Source: Chaenocephalus aceratus (lineage: Eukaryota; Chordata; Actinopteri; Perciformes; Channichthyidae). From it: a stretch of DNA of 64,000 nt. Both the position numbers and the translations under genes were made by a program. The stretch covers positions 3,792,001-3,856,000 of the forward strand of contig CM043793.1 of the NCBI GenBank assembly GCA_023974075.1, read 5' to 3'. Of the stretch, positions 56,095-64,000 are shown piece after piece. The notes under the pieces are model-generated. The model was not told the origin of the DNA. It did not search any database and was given only the letters and a program-made list of their open reading frames with translations. Each line of letters opens with the position of its first letter. Position 1 is the stretch's first letter.

Positions 56095-58188
56095 AGCATT
56101 TCAATTATTATTGCTAGCTGATAACAAAGCATGCGGCTCTGACCGAATCACTGCAGAGCACCTTAAACTGGCAAGCCCGAAGGTTGCAGTTCTTCTTGCC
56201 ATTTGTTTTACCGGCCTCATGACTCATGGTGTGTTGCCAGACTCCATGTTGACTGTTACTTTGGTCCCTGTCATTAAGGACAGAGCGGGCAAGGTAGGGA
56301 GCTTGGATAACTAGAGACCAATTGCTCTAGCCAGTGTGTTATCCAAAGTCCTGGAAAGAGTTTTGTTAGATAGACTATGTTCTTATTTATGTACCTCAGA
56401 TAACCAGTTTGGCTTCAAGGCTAAGCATGGTGAGCTATGCATCTATGCTTTAAGGAAATGGTAGAAACATATAGAAGACAGAATTCCACTGTTCTGATTG
56501 GTTCATTGATGCCTCGAAGGCTTTTGACCGAGTTAACCAAACTGTTTTTAAAATGGAGACAAAGAGGTGTGCCTAACAGTATAATTAGGATCCTGGCGTA
56601 TTGGTATGCCAACCAGAGCATGCGGATCAAATGGGGGAATGCAGTCTCGGCGCCATTTGGTGTTGGTAATGGAGTCCGCCAGGGGGGGGCTCCTCTCACC
56701 GTGCCTTTTTAATATCTATATGAATGATCTATCAGATGATTTAAGGGTCTGTAAAACAGGGTGTGTGATTGGTCATGTGATTGTAATGTAAACCATCTTA
56801 TGTATGCCGATGATCTGGCTATTGTTTCTCCTAGCAGTGCTGGATTTCAACAGTTGCTAAATGTTTGTTCTGATTACGGAGTCAAATGTGACGTTACATA
56901 CAATGCTAAGAAGAGCGCTGTAATGATCTGCAGAGCAAAAGGGGATAAGAACCTTTGTTTTCCAACATTCTGCCTATCAGGACAGGTGCTGTCTGTTTGC
57001 TGTACACTAAGTATCTGCTGTCTGTTTGCTGTACACTAAGTATCTGGGACACATCATCACAGATGAAATGGCTGATTATGATGACATGTATAGACAGCGG
57101 CGTGTCTTATATATACAAGCCAACATGTTGGCTAGAAAATTGTCTTGGTGTTCAGATGAGGTTAAGGTGAACCTCTTTAGAGCTTATTGCACTCCTCTCT
57201 ATACTGCCCCCTTGTGGGTCAAGTATAAGAAGGCGAGCCTCCGGAAGCTCCAGGTTGACAGGGCCGCCTTAATGCATGGGCTGACCTGGGCTGAAGCCCA
57301 GGGGCCTACGGAGATCAGGGGCCTATCATGAGCCAATTACATTTTTTTTTTATTTATTATTATTTCGCGTGTTTTATTTTTATTTTAAATAAACAAAGTC
57401 TTGGCTTTCAGAATATGAAACTTTTATTTAATTTATTTCCAAAATTACACGATAAATATATTTTTGAAGCTTGTAAAGGGAAGAAGGCAGCTCTCCCTTT
57501 AGAAGCGCAGCTCCCTCTCCCTCCGCTGAAATTATGAATGTAAGCGTATAGTAGTCATAGATAACACGGCAGGGTCCGTTACACTTTGTTTTCATCTGAT
57601 TTCAAATAAACAAAGACTTGGCTTTCAGAATATTAAACTTGCTTCGGCAAATTCAGATGATAAATACAACTTTGAAGCTTCGGCATAATTACAAGCGCAG
57701 AACGGAGTAACTTGACGTCACAGCAGGCAGAACAACAGCCGGTGTTTCTCGTGAGTGTTTTCCCCGGGAAACAAACACAATACACACAAACGCAAAAATA
57801 CACAAACACACACACGTACACACATACACACACACTCGTGAGCTTCCCCCAGACCAGTAATCCAAACGAAAATATCTTCCTATGCTTGGTTGCATATAAT
57901 GACTGTTTGCGTATACTGCTTAGAAAACCAAGGTGGTGCAGTGCAAGTGAAATGTTCTGTAATGCACGAGTAAACACGTTCAATGCTCTTTTGAGAAATC
58001 GAATGGACAAATTCATCTGTCGATTGAATGTTTCTCATAACTCTGTCATTATGCTGCTTTCAAATCCGTGTTTCAGTGCTGTACGATACCAGTCACCTCT
58101 GTGGAAACATTGTTATGGCTGCCTTTTTTAATTTATATTTGAGTGTTGTATGTTTTGTAATAATGGACCAAGAGTCTCTTTAAATAAA

Positions 58189-58223
<35 letters not shown>
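56095..58223 (+). pseudogene. Non-LTR retrotransposon, RT to C terminus, interrupted and frameshifted
   Basis: RT motifs on the + strand are SDRITAEHLKLASPKVAVLL, RPIALASVLSKVLERVLL-like, FIDASKAFDRVNQT-like (across a shift), GVGNGVRQGG, CLFNIYMNDLSDDL, NHLMYADDLAIVSPS and YNAKKSAVMI. The C-terminal part resumes at about 57895 as AYNDCLRILLRKPRWCSASE and RNRMDKFICRLNVSHNSV, with a stop at about 58131. It ends with tctttaaataaa and a (GAT)n tail (58189-58223), as in LINEs with a microsatellite 3' end. Foreign repeat sequence (about 57260-57870) splits it. A 29-bp tandem duplication lies at about 56985-57043. The clade is not certain. Confidence 0.85.
57260..57870. mobile_element. Repeat fragments inside the LINE, including a CATATG-element piece
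   Basis: After a hAT-like segment (ccgccttaatgcatgggctg, cctatcatgagcc) comes sequence matching the interior of the CATATG-flanked element (aacaaagtcttggctttcag twice, and gtttctcgtgagtgttttcc). Neither TGACC terminus is present here, so it is a truncated copy. Confidence 0.65.
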
Positions 58224-58225
<2 letters not shown>

Positions 58226-59364
58226 ATAATACAACAAGTGAAAATATATATATAAGTATTGATCATTTGTGTTGTTTGTGCTGTACTATACGGTCTGTTT
58301 CTTTATTGTGTTAAGTGAGAAGTAAAGAAAAGCTGTGCTATGAAAGTTAGCTTTTGCTACCTTTAGATCCATAACAATGCTAGCTAAGTAGCCTGACAGC
58401 AGGGACAGTTAGCTACATAGCATAGACTGTATATATAAATGGACGAAGTGTCCGTGACGTCACCCATAGCATAGCATAGAGTGGCGAAGTCCCTCCCCTT
58501 CCGGTGGAGCTCCATGGGACCTTATTTCGGAAAATTATGTATTGAAGGCAATGGAGAAAGAAAGATTATCTTTCGATCCCGTTTGAATTGTGCCACGAAT
58601 TACACATATGATGTTTGTCAATTTAAAAGATAATTTTGCAAGTCAAAAAAAAAATACGTGTCGTAAAACCGTGTCGTTTGTTTGTGTGAAACGCTGAATG
58701 AACTACATCTCCTGTCTAGCAGAACAACACACGTCACCAAGATGGCCGTCACTACTGTCTTGTCAACAAAAGGATTGACTACCCTCACTATCACCACAAT
58801 GAAACACGTCCAGAAGAATGTCATGCAAAGCTGCCTGCCTGCCTTCCTTTGATTCTCTCTGAACTGCCGGGTCTTTTTAATGTTTAATGTCAACCATTTG
58901 TGCAGATAGCATGAAGTAGAAAAGATCGCAGATGCTAATGTAGCGTTAGCATTTCTCCCCCAGGCTTAAATTGTGTATTATAGAATGATCACACCGGTGT
59001 GGCAGTACTCTTCAAAGGGTTCACAAAATATGACTACCACTCTTACTGTTTAACATGTTGGGTTACTTCATGTTACTTCATGTTAAGGCTAATACAAATG
59101 ACAAGGCTGTAATGCTAACTAACGTGCTAGCTACTAGCTAGGTAGCTAACTTGATCCAGCCACTCCTGGTCCTTTCATCAGACGGGAAGCGAAAGAACGA
59201 GCAAGACCCATTGCTGGTATTATGACAACCTGGTAGCACACAGGCATCTTGTTAAAGTTATCTTATCTTAGCCAGCGCCATATAGATAGATTCTATCAGT
59301 TTTACAACAAACTGTGACTTTTTTGACATGGAAATGATTTTTTAAGATTGACAAACATCATATG

Positions 59365-61274
59365 TGACCTGCTCTATCGAAATCAGTCGCATTGACCCGA
59401 AGACACATTTTGAGTTGTATACACTGTTGTAAAGAGGATATTCCTAGCTTTCTAATGATATCAGGATTGTTGTTGTACTCCAAATATTAAGCGAAATATG
59501 TCACATTATATAATGACTGTCACCGAGTCCTCATTTTGAGAAAAAGGCCTTTAAAGTTTCCTCTTCTCTGGAATCCATCGATCTGATGATTATTAGTGGA
59601 GCAAATTATCAAAATACTACGGAGGCAAGGCTCTCGACTACATTTTTTCCCCATCCTCCCGGAACCGTCCCGAAATACAATCCAAGCCGCCCCGAAATTA
59701 ATGTGGACCGTCCCGAATTTAAAATGTTAGTTTTTCTACATTATCATTAGTTAAAATCATTCAAAGTGACCTTTAACATAAATAAAACATCATGCAAATC
59801 ATTAGATGATAATTCATCAACCTTTTTATTTGAGTAAATCATTCAATCACATAAACAAAGCTCGAAAATACATCATAGACGCATGTTGTAGTCTTATCGC
59901 ATATTAGAAACAGAGTTGGTGAAACTAAAACTGCGATATAATGTGTATGTAGCAATAATACATATGACATATATTTTTTAAATGTCTCCAGTACCGATAA
60001 AAAGTCCGATAACGTCGGAGCTTAACGTTACCACTGTCTTTAATACTTCCGGCCCGGGGCCCGTTTAATACCGGGGCTCGGTACCCATCCCTACATGGGG
60101 AGAGGCGCAGCATATTGCTAAGGACTAAATACGATGGAGGGTTCTCATCTCAGCCTTATTACCCACAGGGGATGAAGAGGAGTAAGTAAATAAAGAGGCC
60201 GGCGCTCCAGGGTCTGGTTCTGTTGTGCGTTTTTGTGATGTAACGGTAAAACATTTCAGAATTCCTCCACGGGATGCCATTGTACATCACTCAACCCGCG
60301 AAATACACACACTCAGTACATAGCTAGACCCGCGAATTTGCGGGCCAGGAATTCGCGGGCACAGCCAGCTGGGCGGCTGGCTGACAGCCAGCGGCTCAGC
60401 TGTAGCTACGGACTGTGTGTGTATTTCACGGGTTTCTAAATGTTTTGTGCGTGTGTGTTTATGTTGACAAGGAGGTTTAATAACTGTGTGCTACACAAAA
60501 CGTGCAGTCGGTTTCATTTTCATCGCCGTTTGTAGTAGAGTTAGCAGGGTATTTTTATTTTAACTCTCGTCCCAAATTCGTCCCAAAATTATTTTTATCC
60601 TCCCCGACACTATGTTTTCCGGCCCCGGGACGACGGGACATCCTTAAGCTCGAGCCCTGTACGGAGGGAAGATATTTTTGTTTGGAGGGGAAGCTCGCGA
60701 GTGTGTGTATACGTGTGTGTGTGTGTGTGTGTTTGTGTAATTTTGCGTTTGTGTGTATTGTGTTTCTTTCCCGGGGAAAACACTCACGAGAAACACCGGC
60801 TGTTGTTATGCCTGCTGTGACGTTAAGTTACTCCGTTCTCTGCTTGTAATTATGCCGTTACAAGCTTCAAAGCTGTATTTATCATCTGAATTTGCCGAAA
60901 CCAGTTTAATATTCTGAAAGCCAAGACTCTGTTTAATTGAAATCAGATGAAAACAAACTGTAACGGACCCTGCCGTGTTATCTATGATTACTATACTCTT
61001 ACATTCATAATTTCAGCCGGAGGGAGGGGGGGCGGCGCTGCTGGAAGAGCAGAGTGCGAGTGAGAGGTGCCTGTCTTCGTCCCTTTACAAGCTTCAAAAC
61101 TGTATTTATCGTGTGATTTTGGAAATAAAAGTTTCATATTCTGAAAGCCAAGACTTTGTTTGTTTAAAATCAAACAAAACACCCGAACCCTGAAAAAATA
61201 GTTTTTTACGTAAATCCACGTTTATTTTGAAATGAGCCGTTGCGACTTCCGACTGATTTCGATAGAGCGGGTCA
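59365..61274. mobile_element. CATATG-flanked TIR element, copy 2
   Basis: The ends TGACCTGCTCTATCGAAATC and gatttcgatagagcgggtca are inverted. CATATG flanks both sides (59359-59364 and 61275-61280). The uninterrupted site is visible in copies B (about 42880) and F (about 61980), which carry a single catatg there. It is 1,910 bp, of which 1,034 bp is a nested hAT element. Interior blocks match copy 1. Confidence 0.9.
59626..60659. mobile_element. hAT-type element nested in CATATG copy 2
   Basis: The left end CAAGGCTCTCGAC and right end gctcgagccctg are an approximate inverted pair. TACGGAGG flanks both sides exactly (59618-59625 and 60660-60667), and copy 1 shows the uninterrupted sequence near 17035. 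A block at 60079-60093 (ggtacccatcccta) looks like the end of yet another hAT MITE. No transposase is seen. Confidence 0.8.
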
Positions 61275-61409
61275 CATATGTGTAATTCATGGCACAATTC
61301 AAACGGGATCGAAAGATAAGTTTTCTCTCTTCATTGACTTCAATGCATAATTTTTCCGAAATAAGGTCCCATGGACCGGAAGTAGATGGGCGTGACTTCG
61401 CCACTCTAT

Positions 61410-61664
61410 TCTGCAGAGTTGCAGAGAAGCCCTTAGTAGGCGGAGTCGGCCACTAACGGCTCGACAGTGACGTCAGAGGGTGTTTCTCAATGTCGAGTAC
61501 GCTTGCTTGGTAGCACATGTCTTCCGAGCGTCTTGCTTCAGAAGCGAGGCAAGAATACTTCCTGGCATTCAGAAAACGAAGAGTGGAACAGGCGAGCAAG
61601 TGTGCAGGTGTGCGTCATATGAGAGGCTCCGCCTTACATTTTCCGCCACAGATTTGGAGACTCT
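61410..61664. repeat. Interspersed repeat fragments
   Basis: 61410-61475 repeats the segment at 43055-43125 (ggcggagtcggccactaacg). From about 61478 (ggtgtttctcaatgtcgagt) the sequence looks like one end of a MITE related in its first bases to the palindrome that follows. Confidence 0.5.
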
Positions 61665-61848
61665 GGCCATTTCTCAATCGCAAGTAAAACTGCTGCAGAG
61701 CAACTATTTCAAGTATACTACGTCATCGAGTGGCGCCGAAGGACTGTTTAAATGCATGTTAAATGCCCAGCATTCTGCGCCACTCTATGACGTAGTATAC
61801 TTGAAATAGTTGCTCTGCAGCATGTGTACTCGTGATTGAGAAACGGCC
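61665..61848. repeat. 184-bp near-perfect palindrome (foldback MITE)
   Basis: Two arms of about 72 bp (ggccatttctcaatcgcaag ... gagtggcgc and its mirror ending gattgagaaacggcc) are reverse complements with few mismatches, around a loop of about 40 nt. The inner 45 bp (ctgcagagcaactatttcaa ... tacgtcat) are exact. Confidence 0.9.
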
Positions 61849-62876
61849 ATAGAGTGGCGAAGTCCCTCCCCTTCCGGGGGAGCTCCATGGGACCTTATTT
61901 CGGAAATATTATGTATTGAAGTCAATGGAGAGAGAAAGATTATCTTTCGATCCCGTTTGAATTGTGCCTCGAATTACACATATGATGTTTGTCAATTTAA
62001 AAGATAATTTTGCAAGTCAAAAAAATAAAAATGTGTCGTAAAACTGTGAAGTAACACATTTGTTTGTGTGAAACGCTTAATGAACTACATCTCTGGTCTC
62101 GCAGACTCTCACAACAACACACGTCACCAAGATGGCCGTCACTACTGTCTTGTCAAAAAAGTGATTGACTACCCTCACTATCACCACAATAAAACACGTC
62201 CAGAAGAACGTCATGCAAAGCTTCCTGCCTGCCTTCATTTGATTCTCTCTGAACTGCCGGGTCTTTTTAATGTTTAATGTCAACCATTTGTGCAGATAGC
62301 GTGAAGTAGAACAAATCGCCAGTGCTAATGTAGTGTTAGCATTAGCATTTCACCCCCGGGCTTAAATGGTGTATTATAGAATGATCACACCGGTGACAGT
62401 ACTCTTCAAAGGGTTCACGAAATATGACTACTACTCTACTGTTTAACACTTTGGTTAACTTAATGTTTCTTCATGTTAAGGCTAATACAAATGACAAGGC
62501 TAAGACTGTAATGCTAAATAACGTGCTTGCTATTAGCTAGGTAGCTAACTTGATCCAGCCACTCCTGGTCCTTTCATCAGACGGGAAGCGAAAGAACGAG
62601 CAAGACCCATTGCTGGTAAGATTACAGCCTGGTACTAAGCACACAGGCATCTTGTTAAAGTTATCTTATCTTAGCTATCTCTATTTTAGTGGAGGAAAAC
62701 AGTTATGACATCACTTACGCGACTCTGGGATTTGTAGTCTTTCTAATTGCGTATTTTTCATAGTCTTATATTTCAACAGTGTTACGACAAACTGTGAGTT
62801 TTTTTTACATGGAAATGATTTTTTAAGATTGACAAACATCATGTGTAATTCGTGGCACAATTTAAACGGGATCTTG
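61849..62876 (+). mobile_element. GGCGAAG-family TIR element, copy F, right end truncated
   Basis: It begins atagagtggcgaagtccctc and follows copy D closely. It keeps the single CATATG site (about 61979) and ends within cacaatttaaacgggatc, about 90 bp short of the expected end. A frame at 62283-62077 on the minus strand is shared with copies B and D. Confidence 0.85.
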
Positions 62877-62890
62877 ATGAGAAACTGTAA

Positions 62891-63743
62891 TACCTCATTC
62901 ACACCAACGCAACTCCGGTTCAAGCTCCGTGCTAGAGCTTTTCAGGTTCAGAACCAGTTCTTCGGTTTAGCTCTGGCTCTTTTCACACAGCCCAGAGTCC
63001 GACTGGTAATGCGTTGTTGCGTCATCGTTTGCGTCATGACGTAACCGTTTGCGTGCCTGCTTCAGCCAAACCGTGCGGATGAAATCAGTTGCATTAATTT
63101 CTTATGGCTCTATCTGCAGCTTTTCTGGAGTCATTTCTGTGGTTTAGTTATATTCTTATAAAAAGTGTACTCGTGTCAATAAAGGTTTTTTTAAAACACA
63201 ACTGCTTCCGAGGTCGGTCTTATTTCTTAAGGTGGACTGAACCATGAGTGTGGAGTAACGTTGTATCTTTCATTTAAATGAACTGTAACCTTCACCCAGG
63301 TATGTAACAGCTGTTCTCAAATAAACACGTGAAGTAAAGTTTAATATTTATAGTTTTATAGATTTATAATGAGAGGTGATCAACGTGAATGCTCAGGTTC
63401 CACCTTAACACGCAGACACGTTGCTTCATGAGCAGAAACCTTTATAGTCTATGGCAGAAACACTGAAACTCTTGTTAAGTTTCTCCATCGTTGTGTACAA
63501 ACTGGATAAAATGCGGGCTTTTTGTTGTTGTTCAGGAGTTGATCTGTCTCTGCCCTGCCCCGCCTCGACGTAAGCGTGACGTATGTGGTGCTTTTGCTCT
63601 GGCCGGACAATTTTTTGGTGCTTGAAACAAACCGGATTCCGGAGCTAAGAGGCTGCTCCGCTGCGGTGTGAAGAGGAAAACCCGGTGCTTTTCAAGCTCC
63701 AGCTCCGAACCGGCCCTGAAACACCGTTGGTGTGAATGAGGTA
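62891..63743. mobile_element. Harbinger-like MITE with TAA target duplication
   Basis: The ends TACCTCATTCACACCAACG and CGTTGGTGTGAATGAGGTA are exact inverted repeats of 19 bp, flanked by TAA (62888-62890 and 63744-63746). It is 853 bp with no transposase. The 3-bp TAA target fits PIF/Harbinger. Confidence 0.88.
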
Positions 63744-63833
63744 TAAGAAATGATCGGGGAATCCCTCCGGAGTGGAGTCATGACGACTGGATCTGAATGA
63801 TTTTTTTGTATTTGGTGGTTTGTGGCAGAGGTG

Positions 63834-64000
63834 TGGACTCGAGTCACATGACTTGGACTCGAGTCAGACTCGAGTCACCAATTTGATGACTTGAGACTCG
63901 ACTTGACAAAATCACAAAAGACTTGCGACTCGACTTGGCCTTGAAAACCAATGACTTGGGACTTGACTTGGACTTGCAAAACAATGACTTGGGACTTGAC
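63834..64000. repeat. GACTTGGACTCGAGTC-type repeat, runs off the window
   Basis: From gaggtgtggactcgagtcac onward, units of gacttggac, gactcgagtc and gacttgggacttgac recur to the window end. It looks like the subterminal, tandem-like part of a fish DNA element. The other end is outside the window. Confidence 0.7.

Larger units (their letters stand above)
58476..61409 (+). mobile_element. GGCGAAG-family TIR element, copy D, full length with a nested insertion
   Basis: The left end atagagtggcgaagtccctc and right end gcgtgacttcgccactctat are inverted. The match continues (ccatgggaccttatttcgga and its mirror) for about 100 bp. Without the nested element (59365-61274) and its duplicated CATATG it is about 1.0 kb. 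It lies inside another repeat: sequence to the left (tccgtgacgtcacccatag) and right (tctgcagagttgcagagaag) is contiguous at 43040-43080. A frame at 58893-58618 on the minus strand is shared with copies B and F. Confidence 0.85.

Noticed and set aside
59365..61274. Assignment of the CATATG elements to the Dada superfamily (6-7 bp duplications)
   Set aside because: The duplication length would fit, but there is no transposase to confirm it and the known preference of Dada for multicopy RNA genes is not seen here.
63834..64000. A gene or satellite at the window end
   Set aside because: The GACTTGGACTC units look like a known style of transposon subterminal repeat, and too little is present to judge.

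Overview
The window looks like vertebrate, almost certainly ray-finned fish, genomic DNA. It holds one recognisable single-copy host gene, frataxin (fxn), on the + strand, buried in a dense and deeply nested set of transposable elements of types common in teleosts (BEL/Pao and Gypsy LTR elements, L1-, L2- and other non-LTR elements, hAT, Harbinger-like and unclassified terminal-inverted-repeat elements) and long (CA)n/(GT)n microsatellites. The fish assignment is inference from the frataxin exons and the repeat types; I cannot name the species.

Region 1-27190 is the fxn locus: the end of exon 1 (1-36), exon 2 (801-874), exon 3 (955-1077), exon 4 (24868-24965) and exon 5 with the stop (26846-26984), with an ATTAAA signal at 27166. 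Exons 2-5 keep the phases of human FXN and exon 4 keeps its length (98 nt). Exon 3 is 2 nt longer than the human 121 nt and is frameshifted if spliced at the expected site. Intron 3 is about 23.8 kb. It contains a complete young BEL/Pao element (2008-9531), a TTAA-flanked MITE, an endonuclease-only L1-like insertion inside an older inverted-repeat element (11424-14672), a TIR element inserted at CATATG (16446-17290), a dead hAT relic, several MITEs, a 5'-truncated L2/CR1-type LINE and long CT and CA tracts.

Region 27290-38762 is a Russian-doll nest. A fragment of a second BEL/Pao element is split by a hAT element (27852-29207) and by a near-full-length L2 LINE (29771-38563). The L2 is itself split by a hAT MITE (31384-31936) and by a Harbinger-like MITE (33110-36540), which holds a hAT-like element (33295-36094), which holds a short repeat unit split by a THAP-domain element (33353-35220). 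Most boundaries are supported by target-site duplications I could read.

Region 38763-48290 holds two copies of a TIR family here called the GGCGAAG family, a hAT element with two transposase exons (39745-42286), a nearly whole but frameshifted hAT transposase gene (43444-46304) and a MITE with a long (GT)n tract (46775-48065). Around these lies a candidate spliced short transcript. Region 48290-53675 has a candidate minus-strand two-exon ORF and a 5'-truncated Gypsy element with one LTR. Region 53676-58223 has a CAG repeat and a broken non-LTR retrotransposon. Region 58476-64000 has two more GGCGAAG copies, one carrying the second CATATG element (itself carrying a hAT element), a 184-bp palindrome, a Harbinger-like MITE and the start of a tandem-like repeat.

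Apart from fxn there is no clearly functional gene. The most useful observations are the fxn exon 3 frameshift next to a tandem acceptor, the nest, the element family that inserts at the palindrome CATATG, and an indel-without-substitution pattern suggesting either assembly indels or very recent decay.
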